64,000 nt of DNA from Marinobacter panjinensis (lineage in GTDB: Bacteria; Pseudomonadota; Gammaproteobacteria; Pseudomonadales; Oleiphilaceae), in assembly GCF_005298175.1 (NCBI RefSeq), contig NZ_SZYH01000001.1:496001-560000 (forward strand). Direction: 5' to 3'. The notes under the pieces are model-generated. The model worked only from the letters and a program-made list of their open reading frames with translations, ran no database searches and had not been told where the DNA came from. The position numbers and the translations under genes were made by a program. Position 1 is the first letter of the stretch; each line of letters starts with the position of its first letter. Shown piece by piece: positions 1 through 8,821 of the stretch.

Positions 1-1
1 C

Positions 2-331
2 CAACCAAACGTAAGGCGTGTTCTCCGGACGCTTACAAACAAACACCTTTTGTGTGGCACTTCCATATGGCCAGGGTTCAAAGATCCGGATGACGCTGTC
101 GCGCAGGTGCGGCGATCTATCGAGGCAATGCTTGAGAAGTCAGATGATGTCGTTCATGTTTGGGTCACGCACGACACGATTGTCGCCACTCTCGCGAGTC
201 GGTTGCAGAAGACGCCATTGAAGCTCAAGGATTGGCCGGATTACCTGGGTGGGCTCACGATTCAACTGAGAGAGGAGAGTGGTCTGGAGATTTCCTACTC
301 GGCGTCCGGACTGGCCCAGCCTGATACCTGA
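2..331 (+). CDS. Histidine phosphatase-like protein, C-terminal part
   Basis: This is the C-terminal end of a gene that enters from the left edge; the frame is open from base 2, so the TTG at 50 need not be the start. The visible protein has a segment reading VTHDTIVATLASRL. It resembles the second catalytic-histidine region of the histidine phosphatase (phosphoglycerate mutase-like) superfamily, where a His follows a short beta strand. The protein then reads DWPDYLGGLTIQL, consistent with the final strand of that fold. The N-terminal RHG motif would lie outside the window, so the assignment rests on one motif. No neighbour suggests a substrate. Confidence 0.5.
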   Translation, partial: QPNVRRVLRTLTNKHLLCGTSIWPGFKDPDDAVAQVRRSIEAMLEKSDDVVHVWVTHDTIVATLASRLQKTPLKLKDWPDYLGGLTIQLREESGLEISYSASGLAQPDT

Positions 332-618
332 GAATGAAAGGGCTCAGGTATCTACTGGTGACGGTAGTGGGTTGTTGCTTGCCCCATTGAAACCGCACCT
401 GGAAAGTTTTGAAAACCAGAAACTTAGATAACTTTTGGGCCAACCATGACGCACTCCTTCTTGAACAATTATTGCACTACGATACATCGAGAACGACTAG
501 AGCGCTAGATGTGAGCGGATGTTGCGACATCTATAGTTGACCACCGTCATCTGTCTCGCTCACTCCAATCAGTTGGAACCTTGGTCTGAAATACGCAGTA
601 CCGGCCTAAATCAGATGC

Positions 619-969
619 CTACGCTAACTGTCCGTCCAGATACCTCCGTACCGTCAATGGGTCATCGATCAGCACAGACAGGGCGGTCCTTCCATCAAAT
701 TCTCTGTTAGGCTTTTTGATCCAACTGTTTGCTTGTTGCTCCGTAGGGAAGAAGATCCTGAGGCTTTTGTAAACGCCAAAAATACAGGAAATTCGCTCCA
801 GACATTCGTCAGAAAGTCCTGAATCAGAATTGCCCGATTCCCCAAGTAGCTCAAGCTCCTCGCGTTCTGATAATCCCCAAGCCAAGGCGATTTGGTGAAG
901 TACTTTGAGTGCAGTCTCAGAGACGATCGCGGGATCAGTATTGGTAAGGATGTCTTGTGTTTTCTTCAT
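619..969 (-). CDS. Orphan antitoxin with Xre/MbcA/ParS toxin-binding domain
   Basis: The 116-residue protein ends in a segment (FFPTEQQANSWIKKPN, then FDGRTALSVL and VRRYLDGQLA) that matches the conserved C-terminal toxin-binding domain of Xre/MbcA/ParS (DUF2384) antitoxins. Residues 20-70 look helical and could hold the degenerate HTH of this family. In known systems the antitoxin neutralises a RES-domain NAD-degrading toxin encoded directly downstream. Here the downstream side (332-618) holds no RES gene, so this copy is orphan or its toxin has been lost. The start is supported by GAAGGA a few bases upstream of the ATG. A complete RES-Xre pair of a different subtype lies at 34.9-36.0 kb. 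The family call is fairly secure, the function is inferred. Confidence 0.7.
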   Translation of the reverse strand: MKKTQDILTNTDPAIVSETALKVLHQIALAWGLSEREELELLGESGNSDSGLSDECLERISCIFGVYKSLRIFFPTEQQANSWIKKPNREFDGRTALSVLIDDPLTVRRYLDGQLA

Positions 970-1083
970 GGTAATCCTTCTCGGCTTACTCGAGTTATTA
1001 GTCTGTTTGTACGCGCAGCTCTTGAATTTTCCGACTCTGACAAATGGACTTTTGCTTGCTGTTCTCAGGCCGCTCCAGCCCAG

Positions 1084-1434
1084 TCACTTTCCAGCGTTTT
1101 CCTGTTCATTCCATCGCTCAACGATCTCATCGATGTCCAGAGAGTTCTCCGTATCAGCACCGATTTCGTCGAAGACCACGTAGAGGCCACCTCGGCTGTA
1201 GTGACAATCTGAAATGACCAGCGTCTGATTATTATGCTTGGCAGCTGAGTTCATTTTCTGGAACAGAAGCTCTCGATTTTTCGTTGCCAATTCTTCCGAG
1301 TACAGAAAAATCAGGTTTGGATAACTGTCCGAAGGATCGGGCAAGGCCGTTTCCCATGTTTTAGCGTGTTCTATCATGTGCTGTTTTCTGCGGTAAACGC
1401 ACAGCGAAGAAATCTTTTTTTGAACGTTTTTCAT
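1084..1434 (-). CDS. Hypothetical protein, 116 aa
   Basis: I do not recognise this protein. It is hydrophilic, with no signal peptide and no membrane segment. It begins with a basic stretch (residues 1-20, rich in Lys and Arg). A possible alpha/beta core follows, with short hydrophobic strands such as PNLIFLYSEE, TLVISDCHY and GLYVVFDEIG, and it ends in an acidic tail. It lies 114 bases upstream of the orphan antitoxin gene on the same strand, so the two may be cotranscribed. Its low GC, like the AT-rich region behind it, fits an acquired gene. It could be an unrecognised toxin partner of that antitoxin, but nothing in the sequence proves this. The ribosome binding site is weak. Confidence 0.5.
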   Translation of the reverse strand: MKNVQKKISSLCVYRRKQHMIEHAKTWETALPDPSDSYPNLIFLYSEELATKNRELLFQKMNSAAKHNNQTLVISDCHYSRGGLYVVFDEIGADTENSLDIDEIVERWNEQENAGK

Positions 1435-1962
1435 AAATCACCATAAGAAAGATATTTGTTATCAACAATATAAGAATATCGCCATATATTTATGCTTAAA
1501 ATAAACTAAATACTTAATTATACAGTAATTAAATCGTTTAAAAGCAACGCTTTACATATTCTTCATCATAGTATACTTTCATGTGCATTGAAATTCATTT
1601 AGCTGATAAAGTATTCATATTATGGTCGACACAATGATTAAAGATTGGTTTATAGTTAACTCGAAAATGAAGATAGTGTATTGCACAAGTACTTCGGGAA
1701 TTGTTGTTGAGGTCAGAAAGAGTCGATGGGCACCGGGGAACTTTGTATGCACAAACCCCGTTAGGGCTTTACCGGACAAGAAACAGTGAGTATCTATGCC
1801 AATGAGAAGGCCAGAAGGTCGCTTTACAAACTGAGGCGTTAATTGAACTACGTGCCGGTTAGCCCGATGAGTTTCTGGCGCGAAAAGCTCTGGGAGAAAA
1901 GGAATTCCATGTCCAATGATGGCTGGCTTGGTTGGCAATGTTTCGGCGAATTGAGGTGATTG
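1435..1962. other. AT-rich intergenic stretch with one possible short ORF
   Basis: Bases 1435-1620 are strongly AT-rich and probably hold divergent promoters for the 116 aa gene on the minus strand and whatever follows on the plus strand. No clean consensus promoter can be fixed by eye. The only coding candidate is the 55-codon ORF at 1622-1789, described separately. Bases 1790-1950 show nothing recognisable. A GAGGTG motif just before 1963 serves the next gene. Confidence 0.5.
1622..1789 (+). CDS. Possible small protein, 55 aa
   Basis: An ORF of 55 codons begins with ATG at 1622 (second in-frame ATG at 1634) and ends with TGA at 1787-1789. The product would begin MVDTMIKDWF and is basic, with a hydrophobic strand MKIVYCTSTSGIVVEV in the middle. 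No good ribosome binding site precedes either ATG, and the flanking DNA is AT-rich. It may be a chance ORF or a remnant of an acquired gene. I see no family resemblance. Confidence 0.25.
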   Translation: MVDTMIKDWFIVNSKMKIVYCTSTSGIVVEVRKSRWAPGNFVCTNPVRALPDKKQ

Positions 1963-2607
1963 ATGCGAATTGTTTGTATTTCCGATACTCACAGCAAACA
2001 TGAGGAAATCGACCATGTGCCTGATGGTGACCTGCTGATTCATGCAGGTGACTCACTAGCGCTTGGGTCTTTGTTCGATCTAGAGGACCTTGACGACTGG
2101 CTGGGTGGGTTACCGCACAGGCATAAGATCCTCATTGCTGGAAATCATGATACATGTTGTGAAGACAGAGCAGAAAAAGCTCAAAAATTAGTAACTAATG
2201 CGATCTACTTGGAGGACTCTGGCGTCGAAATCGAAGGTTTCAAATTTTGGGGCAGTCCCTGGACTCCTCGCTTTTTTGATTGGGCATTCAATGCAAATAG
2301 GGGCCCGCAGTTATTTGAGAAGTGGCAGAGAATCCCGTTAGACACGGATGTACTGATTACGCACGGTCCTCCGAAGGGCATCCTTGATACGGTTATCACA
2401 AGCGATGGCAGGGAGCAGGTCGGCTGCAATGATCTTTTCAGTCGGCTGTCTGAACTGAAAAGCTTAAAGGCGCACATTTTCGGCCACATCCATGGCGGCT
2501 ATGGTACTGAGGTTCATGGCAGCGACAGGAAAATTCGGTTTGTAAACGCAAGCATCTGTACGGAGCAGTATGAGGCCTCCAATCATCCTATCGTTTTCGA
2601 TATCTAA
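1963..2607 (+). CDS. Calcineurin-like metallophosphoesterase
   Basis: The 214-residue protein has the full set of metallophosphoesterase motifs: CISDTH near the N-terminus, then LIHAGD, AGNHD, LITHGPP and FGHIHGGYG. These supply the Asp, His and Asn ligands for a two-metal centre that hydrolyses phosphoesters. The short length and the motif spacing fit the cytosolic single-domain family also seen in eukaryotes (the MPPED type). The ATG at 1963 is preferred over the TTG at 1960 because a GAGGTG motif lies just upstream. A 5'-truncated relative of the same family is found at 3650-4036, so this was once a two-copy locus. The substrate is unknown. Confidence 0.85.
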   Translation: MRIVCISDTHSKHEEIDHVPDGDLLIHAGDSLALGSLFDLEDLDDWLGGLPHRHKILIAGNHDTCCEDRAEKAQKLVTNAIYLEDSGVEIEGFKFWGSPWTPRFFDWAFNANRGPQLFEKWQRIPLDTDVLITHGPPKGILDTVITSDGREQVGCNDLFSRLSELKSLKAHIFGHIHGGYGTEVHGSDRKIRFVNASICTEQYEASNHPIVFDI

Positions 2608-2844
2608 TGGTTGGCTACGCTGGAGGGGCTGGCAACGTGGATTCTAGCGCCCCCCCTAGAGCTATGGGTCATTATTATTGACAATGCTGGAAGATGCATA
2701 ACCAATGGTGCCGCCCCCTTCTGGTGACAGCCTCCGTCCAAATCTGGACTTACCCCGATACGCATGACACGCCCCAGCCTCACACAGAGGCCAGTTCAAG
2801 GCCGCTTTATTAGGAATTCAATCTCTATAGATAGGCAGGGGCCT

Positions 2845-3435
2845 TCAGTTAGCACCAGCTACTTGTTTCTCTGGATGCTTTATAGTCACCACGGAGGTTC
2901 CGTCTTCGTTGAAAGTGACCACGATCGGTGCTTCTGGAAACTTGGCAATCCTCACGACAGCGCCATCTCGAAGGTTAATTGTGCGCCAAGACGAGGCCTG
3001 GGCTACATCAGAATCAGCTCTTTGTTTCGTTGGCCCAATTGCTTTTTCTGTCTCTTTATCGAGAGCTGCTTGCCGCTCCTCTCTGACCGCTTTTCCTTCA
3101 GACGTACTAACCACTAGCGAGATAGATAAAGTTACTGCCACAACTAAAGCACCAACGACAGAATAAATATTATCGCAGATCGTCTTGCGCGTGTTTTTTG
3201 ACCACAACCCCAAGTTTGAGCCAACCAAAACACCTTTAAGTGAAATACTCAAAACTCCTACCGCCCAAAATGTGATGAATACCCATTTCGGAAAATCGAG
3301 TGTCAGTATGGATGTTGCCATGTAAAACATAGCCAACATTGATGCTGTATATCCGACGATGTCGAGCATGCCAGCCAAAAACGTACTAAGGGCCAATCCA
3401 GAAGTTGGTTTGGGTGTATTTCCTTTTTCTTCCAT
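2845..3435 (-). CDS. Hypothetical membrane protein
   Basis: The protein has about 196 residues from the ATG at 3435 (an upstream GTG at 3447 is possible). It has hydrophobic segments at roughly residues 18-45, 52-75 and 90-112, so three or four membrane spans. A hydrophilic C-terminal domain of about 80 residues follows, with a charged region (KAVREERQAALDKETEK) likely to be helical and a final beta-rich part. I do not recognise the family. It sits between the intact and the broken metallophosphoesterase genes, on the opposite strand. Its moderately low GC is like other genes of this island. Nothing suggests a function. Confidence 0.55.
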   Translation of the reverse strand: MEEKGNTPKPTSGLALSTFLAGMLDIVGYTASMLAMFYMATSILTLDFPKWVFITFWAVGVLSISLKGVLVGSNLGLWSKNTRKTICDNIYSVVGALVVAVTLSISLVVSTSEGKAVREERQAALDKETEKAIGPTKQRADSDVAQASSWRTINLRDGAVVRIAKFPEAPIVVTFNEDGTSVVTIKHPEKQVAGAN

Positions 3436-3649
3436 TTCACTTTTCACTTGGGAATCTCAGTAATTGATTTTTTCCGACTGTACGTTTCTTGACTGTTTAG
3501 TTGCGGCTCGCAGTGCAACACGCTACGTCGTTCGCTATTCTGGATCATTCTGCTTAAAACCAAAGTAACATCTACCCATCGAACTATTTTGAGAGGGCCG
3601 AGTTCTTGGCCTCAGGAAGCTAGCAAAATATCGACAACAGTTCTACTAG

Positions 3650-4036
3650 AGGCGGCTAGTAATAACTGACCTGCTCCACTTCTGGGGTGGCCCCTGGACG
3701 CCCAGGTTCTTTATCTGGGGGTTCAATCTCGACCGGGGCAAAGACATTAGCGCCAAGTGGATGATGATTCCGAAAATTACCGATGATCTCATTACACTCG
3801 GCCCGCCTGCCGGGTTACGAGACACCGTCGTTGGACTGAAAGGGGACGCTCAAGTCGGTTGCATGGACCTGCTCAATCGCGTCTACCAGCTACCCCTAAA
3901 GGTCCAGATTTTTGGTCACATCCACGAAGGGTACGGCGTTGAGTTTCGAAGTGAACTAGGGACTCGCTTTGTAAATGCCTGCCCGTGCAATCGGTGGAAT
4001 GAGCCTGTGAACTCTCCCATTGCATTTGATCTTTAG
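3650..4036 (+). pseudogene. 5'-truncated metallophosphoesterase relative
   Basis: From about 3680 the reading frame encodes FWGGPWTPRFF, then RDTVVG, QVGCMDLL and FGHIHEGYGVEF. This follows the second half of the intact metallophosphoesterase at 1963-2607 block by block. The first half, with the DTH, GD and GNHD motifs, is missing. The frame is closed by a TAG at 3647-3649, and the first ATG (3761) lies well inside the domain. The His of the usual THGPP motif is also changed, reading TLGPP. The product could not form the two-metal site, so this is a decayed copy. The divergence shows an old duplication or a separately acquired relative, not a recent tandem copy. Confidence 0.75.
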
Positions 4037-4347
4037 CCCCCTATCGATGCTGCTTAACTCAGAAACTCGCGCGGATGACCTCTTGCTGGCCTCTAGGGCC
4101 GGGTTTTGATCGTCCCTCGACGAGCCAAAATCCCGTTTTGTATTGGAGTACCTTTGAATCGCGACGGGAGCGAAGCGGACGCCACTGGCGTTGTCGTTTC
4201 CTTTCCATTCAGGGCAGCCCCAGTTGTCGTCCACCCTTGAGAGAGAGGTGCAAGAAGATTTCCATCGAGTGGAATCAGCGCTTCAAGGACGGAGCCAACG
4301 TTAAGCCTGCACCGCCGCATAACGGCTTTATTCTCCGGCAATAACCG
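4037..4347. other. Intergenic, no gene seen
   Basis: This 311-base stretch lies between the metallophosphoesterase remnant and the 3' end of the tniQ-like gene. Open frames exist on both strands but none has a family resemblance or a ribosome binding site. A transposon end could in principle lie here or further left. I could not find a TGT...ACA type terminus with repeated transposase-binding sites. Confidence 0.4.
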
Positions 4348-5928
4348 CTAACGTCCTACAATGACCCGCAAATCAATGTGAGCATGGTCATTCCATGGGT
4401 ACAAGTAAGGGCGCAATTGAGCCTGGGGTAGGGTTTCATCCACCAGCTTACCGATTGTGGTTCGGTGCATGCAGCTGGGGTCTGGATCTACGGACCATAC
4501 ACGCTGACAGTTGCATTGCAGGAATGCCGAACACCGCTGCGCCTTTTTCAACTCAGGCTCCGACAGCACAGCATAGTCCAACGGTGACTCAGGCCAGAAC
4601 ACCGCCTCTAGTTGATCGCTCTGATGCATTACCTCCAGAAGTTCCGAAGGCAAGGTTGGGGGGCGGAACGTCTCGCTTGATGGGTAGGAGGTTTGGTGGT
4701 AACCCATATTATTGTTGGCCGCTCGTTGATGAATCCATGACGCGAGCTTTACGAACTCCATGAAGGCGTAGTCCGAGGCGCGCAAGAACAACCATCTCTC
4801 AAAACTTGCTGAAGGGCGATAACGCCTGCCTTGCCCGTCTTCAAGATAGACTCCCTCCGGAATGTTGGGGTATTGGGAGTAGTGGGCAAACCGGCAGAGT
4901 TCATGATCACCGGGACCGCCACCCAAAGACGAGTTAATGAATTTGAGTGAAATGGCCCGACACCAAAAACTGAAGGCCATACAAAGGATGCAGGGGGAAG
5001 CTCCCTCTCGCACTTGTTCCGGGCGGATTGAACACAGGTCGTACCAAGTCAGGCGGTGTTGGATGCCGATGACCTCTTGCTGCCAGCGCAGGATTCGGCG
5101 GATCGCGAGAGCCACGAGAGTGAACACGGTCTGTTGCTGCGGATAGTACGACAATCGATAGTATTGAAAAATTGTCAGTTCTTCAGTCCTGGGGCCCGGA
5201 TCCCACGCCATAAGTTTCGATTTCCGGGAACGCAAGCTGCGCTCGTGGGTGAGGACATGTAAACGTGATAACCGCTGGTTAGCCGCCCCGCCACGTTTTT
5301 GTGACTCGAAGCTGGCGTAAAACGGATGGTGCAGGCGTGGTTGTGTGAATCGAGGGGACTCGAGATTACTCCTGGGCCTCAGCTGGTTGTAGATGTCGTG
5401 TAACTCAGGGTAAGTCTGAGCCTCCCGCTTGGATTGGCAGCGCGCCAACCAATTATCGAGCCACTTCAATTGGCGGTAGGTGCGTTGCTTTAGCCGATGA
5501 CGCCCCCGCATTAGCCAGGGGAGTGCGTCGCAGAGTTCACACTCAGGGTTTCGTCGGGAGAGGGGCCGATCCCAGCTCTGGCCACAGGCTGGGCAATGGT
5601 GTGAAAAGGGCACGTGATGGACGGGGCACAAGGATAGTCCATCGACGCCATACACCGAGGGATGAAACAAACGCCTGGCGCACATCACGCACTGCCTGAC
5701 GGAACAACCTGGGGCGTCGCGCAACAAGTACGGCTCAATGCTGTCAACGGCCTCGGAATCTTTGATTGTCTCGATGTACGCCGAACAGTCTTTCAGACTG
5801 AGAAGCGGGTTCGCAACGATAATTCGCAGAGCCCTCGCGTAGCTGCTTTGGAGCGGATGGGCCAGCGAGCTGCCCGAGTTTACCCTCGGCCCCGTGAAAG
5901 TACCCGCTTTCTGTATTCCGCCGCCCAT
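4348..5928 (-). CDS. tniQ: TniQ/TnsD-type target selector
   Basis: The 526-residue protein has a zinc-binding cluster typical of TniQ and TnsD: Cys80-Val-Met-Cys83, then Cys101-Pro-Val-His104, Cys112-Pro-Ala-Cys115 and Cys130-Glu-Leu-Cys133. The rest is rich in aromatic and basic residues and carries no catalytic motif I recognise. In Tn7-like elements this protein binds the target or bridges to a targeting factor, and recruits the TnsC ATPase. Its ATG overlaps the TAA of the ATPase gene by one base (TAATG), so translation is coupled. It is the last gene of the operon. At 526 residues it is closer to TnsD length than to the short TniQ of CRISPR-associated elements, which suggests protein-directed targeting. 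Confidence 0.7.
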   Translation of the reverse strand: MGGGIQKAGTFTGPRVNSGSSLAHPLQSSYARALRIIVANPLLSLKDCSAYIETIKDSEAVDSIEPYLLRDAPGCSVRQCVMCARRLFHPSVYGVDGLSLCPVHHVPFSHHCPACGQSWDRPLSRRNPECELCDALPWLMRGRHRLKQRTYRQLKWLDNWLARCQSKREAQTYPELHDIYNQLRPRSNLESPRFTQPRLHHPFYASFESQKRGGAANQRLSRLHVLTHERSLRSRKSKLMAWDPGPRTEELTIFQYYRLSYYPQQQTVFTLVALAIRRILRWQQEVIGIQHRLTWYDLCSIRPEQVREGASPCILCMAFSFWCRAISLKFINSSLGGGPGDHELCRFAHYSQYPNIPEGVYLEDGQGRRYRPSASFERWLFLRASDYAFMEFVKLASWIHQRAANNNMGYHQTSYPSSETFRPPTLPSELLEVMHQSDQLEAVFWPESPLDYAVLSEPELKKAQRCSAFLQCNCQRVWSVDPDPSCMHRTTIGKLVDETLPQAQLRPYLYPWNDHAHIDLRVIVGR

Positions 5929-6896
5929 TATCGGATGACCTCGACAGGAAGCGCTTGCACGAAGTCATCAGCCACGTGAGTTATCAGCACGGCCTCGCGT
6001 AACAACTCATCGTCCACGTCCTTCCAGCCATAATACGGTAAAAGATCCGTTACCAAGATATTCAGTGTGCCGATAACATACTCCATCCCCCAAGATCTTA
6101 ACTCACATGCCTTTGCGATCTCTGCATATTGCCTCCAGAGATCTTTGGAGAGGCCCGCCAAACGCCAACCCCCGTTGACGGCCTCGGGGAGGAAGGTGGC
6201 GCAATATGTGGGGCCATTTTCCGGGTAACGCAGGGTGTCATACTGCGTCATCAATGCCGTTAATTCGTCTCTAGTTCGGATGCCATGGTATTCGTGGAAC
6301 CGTTGAAAAAACCGGCCCCGGATTCGCTTGTAAGCGCCTCCGGTCATGGCCTCCAAGAGCTTACGAGCTTCGGCCTTATTGCCAATGAACACGACCATAA
6401 TCATTCGATGCAGCTGATCCAATCTATTGAACAACTCCGCGAAGGCGTTGAACTGGCGGGGTATTAAGTGATCGAACTCGTCAACGATCAGGATCGATGT
6501 GCGAACACCGGCCTCAGTTTGGACATCGCAGACATGGGTTAGAAACTGTTCCGCGAGGCGATCGGCATTTGCCCGCCCGGTGATGGGGAGTTGATGGTCA
6601 ATGCAGGCTCTGCGAGGAACCTCCGCGATGGATTTGATGTCACGATCGACGATCGACATGTAAAAAACCGGCACCACCTTTCCATCACGCAGTCGCAGGC
6701 GATTGGTCAAGGACCTCGCCGACCAGCTTTTGCCGATACGCGGCGCTCCCACGATAAAACCACCTGTGGCACCAGACCAGAGCCATTCCGTCAAGACTTC
6801 CACTAGCTTATCGAAGGCGCGTGTCTGGAATTGCACCCCTTTCACGGTCAACAAGGGATGGCCTAATAGGTCGATGCTGGTCGCCTCGCCTGTCAT
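5928..6896 (-). CDS. tnsC: TnsC/TniB-type AAA+ ATPase of Tn7-like element
   Basis: The 322-residue protein has a Walker A motif at residues 50-57 (GAPRIGKS) and a Walker B motif at 135-140 (ILIVDE) followed by FDHL. This is the pattern of TnsC, TniB and related transposition regulators. The protein links the target-selecting TniQ to the transposase and controls activation through ATP. Its start overlaps the end of tnsB by four bases (ATGA), and its stop overlaps the tniQ start. The gene is similar in base composition to tnsB and tnsA. The length is short compared with Tn7 TnsC (about 550) and near the TniB range. Confidence 0.85.
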   Translation of the reverse strand: MTGEATSIDLLGHPLLTVKGVQFQTRAFDKLVEVLTEWLWSGATGGFIVGAPRIGKSWSARSLTNRLRLRDGKVVPVFYMSIVDRDIKSIAEVPRRACIDHQLPITGRANADRLAEQFLTHVCDVQTEAGVRTSILIVDEFDHLIPRQFNAFAELFNRLDQLHRMIMVVFIGNKAEARKLLEAMTGGAYKRIRGRFFQRFHEYHGIRTRDELTALMTQYDTLRYPENGPTYCATFLPEAVNGGWRLAGLSKDLWRQYAEIAKACELRSWGMEYVIGTLNILVTDLLPYYGWKDVDDELLREAVLITHVADDFVQALPVEVIR

Positions 6897-8821
6897 CGGG
6901 AACCTCCCGGATTAAGGTCCATCGACCAGTAGTCGTATGGATGCCCGGTCGTTCGGTTCGTTACCAGGGAGCCAGCGTGGCTTCGCGTGGACCGCTCTGT
7001 CTGACTGTCTGTTGCTTCACTCTGGTCAGTCGGCGGTTTGGGCCAGAGGGCGGTGGGTAAACCATACCCTCCGACGAATTCCTGGTATGTGCTTAAATAC
7101 CGAGCGGCATCCGTTGGGTGAGAGCACCGTTCCCGTAGGCGGAGAAGATATTCCGTCAGTGGATCCTGACTCTTACGAACCAGCTCGCGACAGTGTTGGA
7201 AAAGGTAACGGCGCGTCGCAATAGAGTGCGGATAGGATTGCCAGCTAACAGGACATTCAAGAGTTCCCAGTGCCTGGCCATTGAGTCGGTATGCTGCCAA
7301 CTGACGAACATTCCGACGGTCGTATTGGATCAGTACCCTGGATTCCCGTCCAGGAAGTGCGAGTAACCCTGGGCCCTTGTAGCGGAGGTATTCAAAGTTG
7401 ACGTACGGTCGCCGTCCAGGGGCGGACAGGTCATGTACGGTGATTTCCCTCGTTTCCAGAAACGGGTTCCATGCAGCGCGTTGATCGTCGTCCACATCCA
7501 CCAAATAGGTCCGCTCAGCCTGGTAGCGCAGGGTCTCTAGCGGTGTTGCTCCGTTAAGGTAGGGACGGGGTCGATGGTTGGACTCGGCGAGGGTAACGTA
7601 GAGCGCATCCTCAAAATCGGAGAGCGAGATAGTCGGCACACCTTTGCGATTCTTCGCCGACTCCCGCTTGTCATCGGTAACACTTGAGCCAGTGGTGGAG
7701 TTTAGGCGATGAGTGAGGCCATGATTTACACGGTTGAAACTGGTTTCAATGGCTAGTCGGAGGGTAGGCGTTTTTGGCTTACCGTAACTTACTGTAGCCT
7801 TCAGTTTCCGCGTGCAAAACGCCTTGACGCTGAACGCGTGGTGAATCCAGGCATTGTCCAAGGCGATTTCACGGGGTACTCCAAAAGGCAAGCTCGGGTC
7901 CATGTTGGGAAAGGCTGGCCCAGGAGGGAGTTGTAGTCCATCCGTTGTGATCGCTCGCTCGGGGCAGGGGGTCAGGCACTGGAAAAGCAGCGAGAGCACG
8001 TCGTCCTGTGTCGCGTGGGCCTTCAATACCAAGTGGAACGCCAGGCAACAGTCGGTCGCTTTGTCAATGGCCGCGATCAGAGTGAATCGTGGTAACCGCA
8101 ATGGCGGCAGGTTATCACCCAGAATGAGTTCAATACCCTGGGTTGATTCCTCACAATCCACGAGCTGTTCATCAATCTCGATTCGGTCGTAGAGCAGAGG
8201 CCGGGAGTGATCGGTTGCTGATCCGATAAAGGCCGCTTTCCGGGCCTTAAAAGCTTGGCAAAACAGCACCCAGCGTTCCTTTAAGTCTCGCCGAACTGAT
8301 TCGTAGGCCAGGGACTTGGTTGTGTACGGATAGGCATCGAGCGGCATGTTCGCCCGAGCAAGCAGCGCCTTAAACAAACTATGATACGCTGCCGGTGAAG
8401 GAACCTCCGCCCAAGGCTGGTCCTTCAGTCGGTCTAGCAGCATCTGGTCCAATCCCTTACGAAGCCCTGGGACCTCTGCCAACAACTGAGCAAAACGACC
8501 TCGGGGCCGCTCACGGCCGTCGTCATTCACCGAGACGTGGACGCAGCGGGGTACTAGCCCCTGAAGCAAAGCGGGTGCCCGATTCTCAGACCCACCGAGA
8601 CAGCGATCCAGAAGCTGGGTGATCCGCCCGGCACTTAGGCCTTCGAAATCCGCCACTGCGGCCTCCGTCGCGCCGTCCAACACCGCCCGAACCATTCGCA
8701 CATTTCGCAAATACTCTGCCCGGTGTTTTTCAGGAACCAGAGAGGGATCAAGGGCTGGCCACCCGGAGATGTCCGCTAGCCGGGGGTAAGCTCGTAAGCG
8801 GTCACGCCAGTTCATAGGCAT
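6893..8821 (-). CDS. tnsB: TnsB/TniA-type DDE transposase
   Basis: The 642-residue protein carries an integrase-type catalytic core in the middle: the first Asp lies in the RIEIDEQLVD segment, the second in IALDNAW, and the Glu in LAIETSFNRVNHG. The order and spacing are those of the Mu/TnsB/TniA family. The N-terminal 180 residues should hold the DNA-binding helix-turn-helix domains, and a beta-barrel domain follows the core, as in TnsB. The enzyme would join the 3' transposon ends to target DNA. Two ATGs are possible, at 8821 (with GGAG eight bases upstream) and at 8815, whose ATGA overlaps the tnsA stop. I keep 8821. The C-terminal 50 residues are polar and could contact TnsC. Confidence 0.88.
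   Translation of the reverse strand: MPMNWRDRLRAYPRLADISGWPALDPSLVPEKHRAEYLRNVRMVRAVLDGATEAAVADFEGLSAGRITQLLDRCLGGSENRAPALLQGLVPRCVHVSVNDDGRERPRGRFAQLLAEVPGLRKGLDQMLLDRLKDQPWAEVPSPAAYHSLFKALLARANMPLDAYPYTTKSLAYESVRRDLKERWVLFCQAFKARKAAFIGSATDHSRPLLYDRIEIDEQLVDCEESTQGIELILGDNLPPLRLPRFTLIAAIDKATDCCLAFHLVLKAHATQDDVLSLLFQCLTPCPERAITTDGLQLPPGPAFPNMDPSLPFGVPREIALDNAWIHHAFSVKAFCTRKLKATVSYGKPKTPTLRLAIETSFNRVNHGLTHRLNSTTGSSVTDDKRESAKNRKGVPTISLSDFEDALYVTLAESNHRPRPYLNGATPLETLRYQAERTYLVDVDDDQRAAWNPFLETREITVHDLSAPGRRPYVNFEYLRYKGPGLLALPGRESRVLIQYDRRNVRQLAAYRLNGQALGTLECPVSWQSYPHSIATRRYLFQHCRELVRKSQDPLTEYLLRLRERCSHPTDAARYLSTYQEFVGGYGLPTALWPKPPTDQSEATDSQTERSTRSHAGSLVTNRTTGHPYDYWSMDLNPGGSR

Noticed and set aside
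1741..1860. Integron attC-like GTTAG cores
   Set aside because: Single GTTAGGG and GGTTAGCC elements occur, but no paired R'/R'' boxes with a stem were found and gene orientation is mixed.
1615..2043. Minus-strand ORF of 142 codons overlapping the metallophosphoesterase start
   Set aside because: It overlaps the well-supported metallophosphoesterase start in antisense, has no RBS and no family resemblance.
4093..4341. Minus-strand ORF of 82 codons next to tniQ
   Set aside because: No known motif, no RBS, and an equally long frame exists on the other strand; treated as chance.
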